Assembly (NCBI RefSeq): GCF_900157375.1
Contig: NZ_LT721901.1
Coordinates: 1,387,606-1,451,605 of the forward strand
Reading direction: 5' to 3'
DNA: 64,000 bases
DNA from: Mycobacterium rhizamassiliense
Lineage (GTDB): Bacteria; Actinomycetota; Actinomycetes; Mycobacteriales; Mycobacteriaceae
Shown here: piece by piece, positions 7,978 to 15,866 of the stretch
Layout of the letters: every line of letters starts with the position of its first letter
Numbering within the stretch: position 1 is the stretch's first letter
Position numbers and translations under genes: made by a program
The notes under the pieces: generated by a model
The model's input: only the letters and a program-made list of their open reading frames with translations
Told to the model about the DNA's origin: nothing
The model's database searches: none

Positions 7978-9270
7978 ATGCGCGCCACCGAGAGGCCCGC
8001 CGCTCCCGCGGCGGCGACCCGCGCGCCGTGGCGCACCCTGACCCGTTCCGCGGCGATCACCGCCGTGTTCATCGTCCCGGCCGTGGTGGTCCGTATCGGC
8101 GGTCTGCATCTCAACCCGGTTGTCGCCCTGCTGATCTATGGAGCCGCCGTGGTGGCGGCGAGTTTCCTGTTGGCGTGGGGGGCCGAAGCCGCCCAGATCG
8201 ACGTTGCCGGCGGCCTGGCCATCGCGGCGCTCGCGCTGGTCGCCGTCCTGCCCGAATACGCCGTCGACCTTTACTACGCCTACGTATCGGGCCATAACCC
8301 GGATTACACGCAGTACGCGGCCGCCAACATGACCGGGTCCAACCGGCTGTTGATGGGTCTGGGCTGGCCGGTGGTGGTGTTGGTCAGTGTCCTGGTGGCG
8401 CGCAGGCGCGGCGCCGACAAGTCGACCGGCCTGACGCTGGAGCCCGCCAACCGGGTCGAGCTCGGGTTCCTGTTGTTCGCCGGCGTCGTGGCTTTCGTGA
8501 TACCGGCCAGCGGCGAAATACACCTGGGGCTCGGGTTGGCGCTGCTGGCGTGGTTCGGCTTCTACCTCTACAAGATCAGCCACGGCGACGTGGAGGAGCC
8601 CGACCTGATCGGCACCGCCGCCGCCATCGGGGAGCTGTCGGACCGCGGCCGGCGGATCGTCGTCGGCAGTTTGTTCGTGGTGTCGGGTGCGGTGATCCTG
8701 CTGTGCGCGAAGCCATTTGCGGACAACCTGGTCGCGGCGGGCACCGAGCTGGGCATCGACCGGTTCCTGCTGGTGCAGTGGCTCGCCCCCCTGGCCTCCG
8801 AGGCGCCGGAGTTCATCATCGCGACCATCTTCGCTTCGCGCGGCAAGGGCACCGCCGCGATCGCCACCCTGATCTCGTCGAAGGTCAATCAGTGGACGCT
8901 GCTGATCGGGTCGCTGCCGATCGCGCATCTGCTGGGCGGCGGCGGGCCCTCCCTCGCCCTCGATCCCCGCCAGGTCGAGGAGGTGCTGCTGACCGCCAGC
9001 CAGACGCTGATGGGCGTCGCGGTGATCCTCGCGCTGCGATTCAGCCGGGCTTCCGCATGGGCGCTGCTGGTGTTGTTCATCGTCCAGTTCCCCATCACCT
9101 CGACCCCGGGGCGCCTCGTGCTCTGCGGTGTCTACGGGGTGATCGCCCTCGGCGGCCTGATCGTCAATCGCCGCCACCTGGGCGCCACCGTGCAGGCGCC
9201 GTTCGTGGGCACGGCCATCCGCCACAGCGGCCATCCGCACCACTCCGAGGACACCAGGCTAGCGACGTAG
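7978..9270 (+). CDS. Sodium/calcium (CaCA-type) exchanger-like membrane protein
   Basis: A roughly 430-residue polytopic protein with about 10-11 hydrophobic segments. Two inverted alpha-repeat-like blocks are visible: ALVAVLPEYAVDLYYAYVSG with AANMTGSNRLL in the first half, and QWLAPLASEAPEFIIATIFA with ISSKVNQWTLLIGSLP in the second. The acidic residue after Pro or Ala-Pro in each (PE) is the usual cation-coordinating Glu of Na+/Ca2+ exchangers. Two ATGs (7972, 7978) are in frame; the second has GAAGG at good spacing. It likely exports Ca2+ or another cation in exchange for Na+ or H+; ion specificity is not readable. Confidence 0.8.
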   Translation: MRATERPAAPAAATRAPWRTLTRSAAITAVFIVPAVVVRIGGLHLNPVVALLIYGAAVVAASFLLAWGAEAAQIDVAGGLAIAALALVAVLPEYAVDLYYAYVSGHNPDYTQYAAANMTGSNRLLMGLGWPVVVLVSVLVARRRGADKSTGLTLEPANRVELGFLLFAGVVAFVIPASGEIHLGLGLALLAWFGFYLYKISHGDVEEPDLIGTAAAIGELSDRGRRIVVGSLFVVSGAVILLCAKPFADNLVAAGTELGIDRFLLVQWLAPLASEAPEFIIATIFASRGKGTAAIATLISSKVNQWTLLIGSLPIAHLLGGGGPSLALDPRQVEEVLLTASQTLMGVAVILALRFSRASAWALLVLFIVQFPITSTPGRLVLCGVYGVIALGGLIVNRRHLGATVQAPFVGTAIRHSGHPHHSEDTRLAT

Positions 9271-9301
9271 CCGCGCGCGGGTACGTATACGGTCCCTAGG
9301 T

Positions 9302-10138
9302 ATGAATCCAGTGTCGGTGATTACGGGCGGTGCCGGTGGCATGGGCCTGGCCACGGCGAAAATCGTGGGCCGCGACCACACCGTGGTCCTCTGCGACGTC
9401 AGGCAGGACCGGCTGGACGACGCGGCCGCAACACTCAATGACCTCGGGGTCGATGCCTCGGTCGTCAACTGTGACGTCACCGACTCCGGTGCCGTCGCGG
9501 AGCTGCTCGGCGCCGCGAGCAAGCTCGGGACGGTCGCCTCCGTCATCCACACCGCGGGGGTGAGCCCGAGCATGGGCCCCGCCGACTACGTCATGCGGAC
9601 CAACGCCGTCGGCACCGTCAACGTCAACGAGGCGTTCTACGCGACGGGCGGCGAGGGCTCCGTGATCGTCAACGTGGCCTCGATGGCCGCCCACATGTTG
9701 CCCGCGGAATTCGTTCCCACCGCCCAATTCCCGCTGGCGCTCAGCGATGGCGACGCCTTCTGGGACGCCATGATGGCGGCGTGCGACCCGATTCCCGAGC
9801 AGGCCCGGCCCGGCTACGCCTACGCCCTGAGCAAAACCTTCGTGAAATGGTACAGCCAGTCGCAGGCGGAACGCTTCAACCAGCGCGGACTGCGCATCGT
9901 CTCGGTCTCGCCGGGATCCGTCGACACCGAGATGGGCCGGCTCGAGGAGCAGGCCGGGGCCGGCGCGATGGTCGCCGACGCCGCGGTGCCGCGGTGGGGC
10001 AAGCCCGAGGAGATGGCCGAACTGCTGGCCTTCTGCGCCAGCGAAAAGGCCGGCTACCTCACCGGCACCGACATCCTCAACGACGGCGGCGTGATCGCCT
10101 CGATGACGGAGCGGGCCAGGGTCGCCGCCGCCGGCTAG
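9302..10138 (+). CDS. SDR family oxidoreductase
   Basis: A 278-residue short-chain dehydrogenase: TGGAGGMGLA cofactor loop, CDVRQDR after beta-2 (NAD(H)-type Asp), catalytic Ser in NVASMAAH and YALSK active site. A roughly 45-residue insertion between Ser and Tyr (region LPAEFVPTAQ to IPEQARPGY) is longer than in classical SDRs and may form a substrate lid, as in some hydroxysteroid-dehydrogenase-like members. The C-terminal ILNDGGVIASM fits the family. ATG at 9302 lies 31 bp after the exchanger stop. It converges on the SulP gene with a 4-bp overlap. Confidence 0.88.
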   Translation: MNPVSVITGGAGGMGLATAKIVGRDHTVVLCDVRQDRLDDAAATLNDLGVDASVVNCDVTDSGAVAELLGAASKLGTVASVIHTAGVSPSMGPADYVMRTNAVGTVNVNEAFYATGGEGSVIVNVASMAAHMLPAEFVPTAQFPLALSDGDAFWDAMMAACDPIPEQARPGYAYALSKTFVKWYSQSQAERFNQRGLRIVSVSPGSVDTEMGRLEEQAGAGAMVADAAVPRWGKPEEMAELLAFCASEKAGYLTGTDILNDGGVIASMTERARVAAAG

Positions 10139-11910
10139 ACCAGGTAGTACAGGTCGTTGTGCGGGGTGAGTTCGGTTGCGGCCGTGGGCGGTTGCTTCAG
10201 CTTCAGCTCGGCCAGCTTGTTGTGGGCATAGCGCACCGCCCGCAGCGTCGCTGAGTACTCCTCGTCTTCCTCGGGGAAGACATGCTCTGCGGCGAACCAA
10301 CTTTCGAAGCCCACGTTGTCCAGAACGTGCAGCGTGTCGGGACGTACCCCGGCCAGCAGCACGGTGGTGCCGCGCGCGGTCTCTTCCCGCAGGAAATGCT
10401 CGATACGTTCGATGCAGACCACGTCCGGGTTGCGGACCCGCTTGAGCCGCAGCACCGCGAACTTGATGTCGTCGTCGGCGATCCGCTTGCTGAGGTCCTG
10501 CAGATAGCGGTCCAGTTCCGGGGCCGCCCCGAAGAACAACTCGCCTTCGAGGTCGTAGATCACGATCGACGGATCCGCCGAGTCGCCCGGGATTCGTTCG
10601 CGGACAACGCGTTCAGGCGTGACGACGAGCTCCTCGGCCTTCAGCTTAGCCGCGCGCGGCACGAACAGCACGATGGACAGGATCACGCCGAGCAGCACCG
10701 ACTTGTCCAGATCGACCGCCACGCCGGTGAACGCCGTGATGAGCACCAGCCCGGCGTCATAGCGGGAGGCCTTGAGCGTGTAGAGCAGGCGCTTGAAATC
10801 GACCAGCCGCGCGGCGGTGACCAGCAGCAGCCCGGCCAGCGCCGCCTGCGGCACATAGCGCAACAACGGCGCGAACAGCAGCAGTGCCGCGGCAACCGTT
10901 GCGGCCGAGACGATTCCGGAGAATCGCGACGCGGCGCCCGACTGGAAGTTGATCGCCGATCGCGACAGCGAACCCGAGCCGGGCAGGCTCTGGAAGAAGC
11001 CCCCCGCGAGGTTGGCCAGGCCTTCGGCCATGATCTGCCGGTTGTAGTCGATCTTCTGCTGCGTCTGGTAGGCAATGGCTTTGGCGATGGACAACGCCTC
11101 GATGATGCCGACGAAGGCGATGGCCAGCGCGCCCGTCGACAGGTGCGGCAGCCACTCGGTGTGCACCTCGGGGACATGCGGACTCGGCAGGCTGCGCGGA
11201 ATCTTGGCCGCCACCGACACCGCGGTGCGCCCGTTGGATCCCGGAATCGACCAGCCGGCAAGGTAGGCCACCAGCGCCGTGATGATCAGCACGGCGAGCA
11301 TGTCGATCTGCGGCAAGCCGAAGCGCTGCACCAGCTTTCGCAACAGGATCGCCAGGATGACTGCGCCGGCGCTCAGGGCCAGCGCGCGATAGTTGTATTG
11401 ATCGCCGTGGAACAGCGTCAGCCACACGCGGCGCAGGACCTGCATGTGACCGTTGCCCTTGTCCTTGACGCCCAGCGCATTTCCCAGCTGGCCTATCGCG
11501 AGCAGGAATGCCGCGGCCGCCATGAAGCCGACGATGACCGATTCGGAGATGTAGCGCGTCAGGTTGCCCAGCTTGAACAGGCTGATCACGATCTGAAACG
11601 CGCCGACCAGGACCGCCAGCAGGAAGAGCCCCTCGAAAAGCTCCTTGGAGTTCTCGGAATCGATGAAGGCCAGCGCCGTGAACACCAGGAGCGAGATCGC
11701 GCTCGTCGGCCCGTTGATCAGATGCGACGACGACCCGAAGATCGACGCGACGACCGTGACGACGATCGCCGAGTACACCCCGAACCGGGGATCAACCCCG
11801 GCGATCAGCGCGTAGGCCATCGCCTGCGGGAACGAGATGGCCGCGACGGTGAGGCCGGCGACCACGTCGTGCCGGCCCTTCAGCAGACTGTAATTCAGAA
11901 CGAACGCCAC
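10135..11910 (-). CDS. SulP family anion transporter with STAS domain
   Basis: A 591-residue SLC26/SulP permease. The membrane part of about 420 residues begins with GLTVAAISFPQAMAYALIAG and contains the SulP signature LPGSGSLSRSAINFQSGAAS; a C-terminal STAS domain (about 450-560, IVIYDLEGELFFGAAPELDR) follows. The family imports sulfate, bicarbonate or other anions, often with H+ or Na+. GTG at 11910 is chosen because the stop of the upstream gene (11928) excludes earlier starts and GGAAAG lies 10 nt before. Pairing with a periplasmic sulfate-binding protein 17 bp upstream points to sulfate as substrate. Confidence 0.9.
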   Translation of the reverse strand: MAFVLNYSLLKGRHDVVAGLTVAAISFPQAMAYALIAGVDPRFGVYSAIVVTVVASIFGSSSHLINGPTSAISLLVFTALAFIDSENSKELFEGLFLLAVLVGAFQIVISLFKLGNLTRYISESVIVGFMAAAAFLLAIGQLGNALGVKDKGNGHMQVLRRVWLTLFHGDQYNYRALALSAGAVILAILLRKLVQRFGLPQIDMLAVLIITALVAYLAGWSIPGSNGRTAVSVAAKIPRSLPSPHVPEVHTEWLPHLSTGALAIAFVGIIEALSIAKAIAYQTQQKIDYNRQIMAEGLANLAGGFFQSLPGSGSLSRSAINFQSGAASRFSGIVSAATVAAALLLFAPLLRYVPQAALAGLLLVTAARLVDFKRLLYTLKASRYDAGLVLITAFTGVAVDLDKSVLLGVILSIVLFVPRAAKLKAEELVVTPERVVRERIPGDSADPSIVIYDLEGELFFGAAPELDRYLQDLSKRIADDDIKFAVLRLKRVRNPDVVCIERIEHFLREETARGTTVLLAGVRPDTLHVLDNVGFESWFAAEHVFPEEDEEYSATLRAVRYAHNKLAELKLKQPPTAATELTPHNDLYYLV

Positions 11911-11927
11911 CGGTCTTCGTCTTTCCG

Positions 11928-13007
11928 CTAGGTACCGGACGCCGCGCCGGGCGCCGCCGAGTTGGTGTCGAGGATTCCGTTCGTCCCGAAGAACTGCTCG
12001 CGTGCGTCGGTCCAGTCCTTGGCGATGGCGCTGATCGGAAACAGGGTCAGCGGGGGCAGCCGGTCGGCGTGCCTGGCGAGGATGTCCGCCTTGAACGGGC
12101 GGTAACCGTATTGCGCGACCTGTTCCTGCGCGGCATCGGTGAACAGGTAATCCAGGTAGGCCTTGGCGTAGGTCGCCGTCTTGGGATCGGTGAGGTTCGC
12201 ATCGACCCAGGCCACCGCCGGCTCGGCCAGGATGCTGACCGGCGGGTAGACGACCTGCAGCTCGTCCTTGTTGGCGGCGACCTCGCGCAGCGCCTCGTTC
12301 TCCCACGTCAGCTGCACATCGCCGGTCCTGGCGACGGTGAAGCTGTCGCCCGCGCCCCGGGCACCGGCGTCGGACACCGCGACGTGCTGCAGCAGCGACT
12401 TCACGAAGGCACCGGCCTGCGCCGGGCTGCCGCCGCGCGTGGTCACCGAGCCCCAGGCCGCGAGCACGCTGAGTTGACCGTTGCCGGAGGTGCGCGGGTT
12501 CGGCGACACCACGGACACGCTCGGGCGGATCAGGTCGGGCCAGTCGTGGATTTCCTTGGGATTGCCCTTGCGGACGACGAACACGATGGTCGACGTGTAC
12601 GGCACCGAGCCGTTCGGCAGCCGCTGTCGCCAGTTCGCGGCGACCAGCCCCCGCTTGCTCAGCGCATCGATGTCACTGATCAGCGCCAGCGACACCACGC
12701 TGGCCTTCTGGCTGCCGTCCAGCACGCTGCGCAGCTGCCGACCCGAACCGCCGTGAGACTCCTTGATGTCCAACGTGATTCCGCTGTGCGTGCGGTATTG
12801 CGGGATGAACGCCTTGTCGATCGCCGCGTACAACTCGCGCGTCGGATCGTAGGAGACGTTGAGGATCTGGTTGGTGCCTGCGGCGGGAAAGTTCTTCACC
12901 ACGAGCGCGGTCGCGGCGAAGACGAGGGCGACCACACCGAGGACGTTGAGCCACGGAATGCGCCGCCACGTCGGTGCGGGCGCGGCGAACGGCGGCGCTT
13001 GCACCAT
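11928..13007 (-). CDS. Sulfate-binding protein (Sbp/SubI type), membrane-anchored
   Basis: A 359-residue protein of the sulfate/thiosulfate ABC solute-binding family. Visible are [43 protein letters not shown], and QLTWENEA with a C-terminal [21 protein letters not shown] single hydrophobic segment (about residues 18-38) without lipobox Cys suggests a signal anchor rather than a lipoprotein. No ABC permease or ATPase gene is nearby; instead the SulP permease follows 17 bp downstream. It may deliver sulfate to that permease, to an ABC system elsewhere, or act as a sensor. Confidence 0.88.
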   Translation of the reverse strand: MVQAPPFAAPAPTWRRIPWLNVLGVVALVFAATALVVKNFPAAGTNQILNVSYDPTRELYAAIDKAFIPQYRTHSGITLDIKESHGGSGRQLRSVLDGSQKASVVSLALISDIDALSKRGLVAANWRQRLPNGSVPYTSTIVFVVRKGNPKEIHDWPDLIRPSVSVVSPNPRTSGNGQLSVLAAWGSVTTRGGSPAQAGAFVKSLLQHVAVSDAGARGAGDSFTVARTGDVQLTWENEALREVAANKDELQVVYPPVSILAEPAVAWVDANLTDPKTATYAKAYLDYLFTDAAQEQVAQYGYRPFKADILARHADRLPPLTLFPISAIAKDWTDAREQFFGTNGILDTNSAAPGAASGT

Positions 13008-13136
13008 CTCCCAGCCGTCCCCTCACCGCTATCTACCAGCATGAAGTCTGGCTGACGAGCATTTTCAGCGATGTTAGCCACCGGGCCACTTTTCGGCAGC
13101 CCTGAAAATCACCCTGACGTAAATATCGACGGCTTC

Positions 13137-13159
13137 TATAATCAAACGATTGATCGTTT
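13137..13159. promoter_or_regulatory. TATAAT box fused to an ATCAA-N4-TTGAT operator
   Basis: TATAAT (13137-13142) runs into the palindrome AAACGAT-TG-ATCGTTT (13144-13159), which contains ATCAA-ACGA-TTGAT. It sits 35 bp upstream of the ATG of the alcohol dehydrogenase gene. The same TATAATCAA-N4-TTGATCG design recurs at 17688-17707 before the monooxygenase operon, so a shared TetR-type repressor, probably one of the two at 17.7-19.0 kb, is likely. Confidence 0.6.
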
Positions 13160-13193
13160 AACCCGTGACCCGATGGAGAGGCGGCACGCGTCG

Positions 13194-14351
13194 ATGAGAA
13201 GCCGCGCGGCCGTGGTGTACGAATACGGCAGCCCGTGGTCGGTCGAGGAATTCGAGCTGGACCCACCGCGGGCCGGCGAAGTTCTGGTGCGCCTGGCCGC
13301 CGCCGGGCTGTGCCACTCCGACGAGCACATCCGGCAAGGCAGGCTGGCGCCCCGGCCGGACGTGGTGCGCGAACTCGGGTTGCCGGCCATGTCACCGACG
13401 ATCGGCGGACACGAGGGCTCCGGCGTCGTCGTCGAAGTGGGCGACGGGGTGACCCGCTTCGCGCCGGGCGATCACGTGGTCACGTCCTTTGTCGCGGTGT
13501 GCGGCCGGTGCCGGTGGTGTTCCTCGGGCATGGAGTACCTGTGCGACACCGGTTCCGGGACGCTGGCGCCGGGCATGCCGACGGACGGCACGTTTCGCCA
13601 TCACAGTGTCGACGGACGAAACCTGGGTCATATCTCGAAGATCGGCGCGTTCGCCGAACACACCGTCGTCTCCGCCGATTCGCTGGTGCTGATCGACCGA
13701 AGCTTCCCACTGGTGCCCGCGGCGCTGCTGGCGTGCGCGGTCCCCACCGGATACGGTTCGGCCGCGCACCGCGCCGGGGTGCGCGGGGGCGACACCGTGG
13801 TGGTGATCGGTGCGGGCGGAATCGGGACGGCGGCCATTCAGGGCGCGCGCATCAGCGGCGCGGCGCGCATCGTCGTGGTTGATCCCGTTGCCTTCAAACG
13901 TGATTCGGCGCCGGGCTTCGGCGCGACCCATACCGCGGCGACCGGAGCCGAGGCGATCGAACTGGTGCGGGAGCTGACCCGCGGCGTGATGGCCGACGCG
14001 GTCGTCGTCTCCCCCGCAATGATCGGCGCGGCCGACGTCGGCGTCGCGCTGCAGCTCACCCGCAAGGGCGGCACCTGTGTGTTGACCGGCCTGCCGGCCC
14101 CGGCGCTCGGCTCGATCGACGTCGCCCTGCAGGACTTCATCCTGATGAACAAGTCATTGCGCGGCACAGTGTTTGGATCCTGCAATCCCCACAGCGACAT
14201 CGCGCTGCTCGCGGGGATGTACGAGTCGGGCCAGCTGCTGCTCGACGAGATGATCACCAAGCGTTATGCGCTTGACGAAATCAACGAGGCCTACGCCGAT
14301 CTATCCGCCGGCCAATTGGTCCGCGGTGTCATCGATTTCGGCATCGGCTAG
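13194..14351 (+). CDS. Zinc-dependent alcohol dehydrogenase, NDMA-dependent-like
   Basis: A 385-residue MDR alcohol dehydrogenase. The catalytic-zinc motifs are GLCHSDEH and GGHEGSGVV; the structural zinc loop is CGRCRWCSSGMEYLC; the cofactor loop is VIGAGGIGTAAIQ, followed by VVDPVAFKR. The last segment and overall length resemble NDMA-dependent (nicotinoprotein, mycofactocin-linked) alcohol dehydrogenases. ATG at 13194 starts the conserved region; the frame extends upstream to 13071 but passes through the operator. Its 3' end overlaps the convergent monooxygenase gene by 51 bp. It probably supplies or uses carbonyl compounds handled by the two monooxygenases. Confidence 0.85.
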   Translation: MRSRAAVVYEYGSPWSVEEFELDPPRAGEVLVRLAAAGLCHSDEHIRQGRLAPRPDVVRELGLPAMSPTIGGHEGSGVVVEVGDGVTRFAPGDHVVTSFVAVCGRCRWCSSGMEYLCDTGSGTLAPGMPTDGTFRHHSVDGRNLGHISKIGAFAEHTVVSADSLVLIDRSFPLVPAALLACAVPTGYGSAAHRAGVRGGDTVVVIGAGGIGTAAIQGARISGAARIVVVDPVAFKRDSAPGFGATHTAATGAEAIELVRELTRGVMADAVVVSPAMIGAADVGVALQLTRKGGTCVLTGLPAPALGSIDVALQDFILMNKSLRGTVFGSCNPHSDIALLAGMYESGQLLLDEMITKRYALDEINEAYADLSAGQLVRGVIDFGIG

Positions 14352-15866
14352 CCGGTTCCCGGCAGCTGCACCCTTGCGGTGCAGCCAGTCGCGCGAACGC
14401 AACCGCCAGGTCCGCCGGGCGTACTCCAGCTCGGTGTACGGCCACTGTGTGACGATGCGGCCGGAGGCCGAACGGAAGTAGCTGTCGCACTGCGTCCAGA
14501 TGGTGCGCTCCAGGTCCCGGGAAAGCTGGTCGTTGTAACGTTTTTCGGCCCGCGGGCGCACCTCGAGGCAGCCGCCGCGCCGCGCCAGCCGGCTGACCGC
14601 ACTGGCCACCAGGCGCGCACCTGCCTCCAGGATGTAGACGATCGAGTTCCCGCCCTGGTTGGTGTTCGGGCCGTAGAGCATGAAGAAGTTGGGGAACCCG
14701 CTGACCGCCACACCCAGGTAGGCGCTGGGGTCCTCGCCCCATCGGTCGTGCAGCCGTTGGCCGCCCGTGCCCACGACGTCGATGCCCGACAAGTATTGCG
14801 ACGTCTCGAATCCGGTGGCCAGCACGATCGCATCGGCATCCACGGCGTCGCCCGTCGTGGTGACCACGGAGGTCTCGGTGACGCGGTCGATGGGGTCGGT
14901 GATGAGCTCGACGTTGTCCTGCTGCAGCGCCCGGTAGTACTCGTCGCCGAGCAGCACCCGCTTGCAGCGGAACGGGTAGTCCGGCGTCAGCGCGCCGCGA
15001 AGCCGCTCGCCGGGCACGGTGCGTTCCAGGAACGACGTCGCGACGTGACTGCGCGCCGCGACGATCGGGTCGTCGGCGAAGGTCGCGGTGTTGTCGTGCT
15101 GGAACTTCCAGATCTGCCAGCGGGTCCGTGGCACCGCCAGCGGATCGCGCCGAAACCGCGCCAATTCCCTTGCGCTGTAGGGGCGGTCGTCCTTGGGCAC
15201 CATCCATGGCGGGGTGCGCTGAAATACCTTGAGCCGCTTGGCGATCTTCGCCAGCTCGGGAACCACCTGCACGCCGCTGGCACCCGTTCCGATGACCGCC
15301 ACCTGCCGCCCCGTCAGATCGACGCGGTGGTCCCACTGGGCGGTGTGCATGAGCACGCCCTTGAAGTCGGCGAGCCCGGCGATGTCGGGCAGCTTCAGCA
15401 GGCCGAACAAGCCGACGGCGCAGACCACCGCGTCGACGGTCAGCGTGCCGGGACCGGCGGCGCCGTCCAGCTCGCACGTCCAGTTGCACGCGTCAGCGTC
15501 CCATCGCATCGCGCACACTCTGGTGTCGAGCATGAGGTGGCGGCGCAGGTCGAAGTCATCGGCCACCGACTCCAGGTAGGCCAGGATCTCGGGCTGCCGC
15601 GCGTAGGTGCGGCTCCAGGACTTGTTGGGCGCGAAGGAAAGCGAGTATAGGTGGCTCTGGATGTCGCAGGCGGCGCCGGGATAGGTGTTGCGCCGCCAGG
15701 TGCCCCCGACGCCGTCGCCGGCCTCGATGATGACCAGATCGTCGATGCCCGCCCGGCGCAGGGCAACCGCCGTGGCGAGCCCGCCGAAGCCGGCCCCGAT
15801 GATCGCGACCCTCGGCGCGCGCCGGCGCCGGGTCGTCGCTCGCAGTCTTCCGAGGACGTACTTCAT
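14301..15866 (-). CDS. Flavin-containing (Baeyer-Villiger-type) monooxygenase
   Basis: A 521-residue FAD/NADPH monooxygenase. The FAD-binding loop is IIGAGFGGLATAVAL, followed by GVGGTWRRNTYPGAACD. The Baeyer-Villiger fingerprint F-x-G-x-x-x-H-x-x-x-W-D is present as FKGVLMHTAQWD, the NADPH loop as VIGTGASGVQVV, and ATGF near the end. The ATG at 15866 overlaps the stop of the upstream monooxygenase by 4 bp, so the two are translationally coupled. The 3' end overlaps the dehydrogenase gene. It likely converts a ketone to an ester or lactone; the substrate is unknown. Confidence 0.9.
   Translation of the reverse strand: MKYVLGRLRATTRRRRAPRVAIIGAGFGGLATAVALRRAGIDDLVIIEAGDGVGGTWRRNTYPGAACDIQSHLYSLSFAPNKSWSRTYARQPEILAYLESVADDFDLRRHLMLDTRVCAMRWDADACNWTCELDGAAGPGTLTVDAVVCAVGLFGLLKLPDIAGLADFKGVLMHTAQWDHRVDLTGRQVAVIGTGASGVQVVPELAKIAKRLKVFQRTPPWMVPKDDRPYSARELARFRRDPLAVPRTRWQIWKFQHDNTATFADDPIVAARSHVATSFLERTVPGERLRGALTPDYPFRCKRVLLGDEYYRALQQDNVELITDPIDRVTETSVVTTTGDAVDADAIVLATGFETSQYLSGIDVVGTGGQRLHDRWGEDPSAYLGVAVSGFPNFFMLYGPNTNQGGNSIVYILEAGARLVASAVSRLARRGGCLEVRPRAEKRYNDQLSRDLERTIWTQCDSYFRSASGRIVTQWPYTELEYARRTWRLRSRDWLHRKGAAAGNRLADAEIDDTADQLAGG

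Noticed and set aside
10282..11931. A 549-codon plus-strand frame opposite SulP
   Set aside because: Shadow of the membrane transporter: rich in Arg, Gln, Asp and His, with no domain pattern.
11911..12306. N-terminal extension of the SulP frame
   Set aside because: It runs through the sulfate-binding protein gene in another frame; the start at 11910 after the stop at 11928 is sufficient.
13071..13193. Longer start for the alcohol dehydrogenase (MLATGPLFGSPE)
   Set aside because: It would place the TATAAT box and operator inside the coding region; the conserved fold begins at MRSRAAVVYE.
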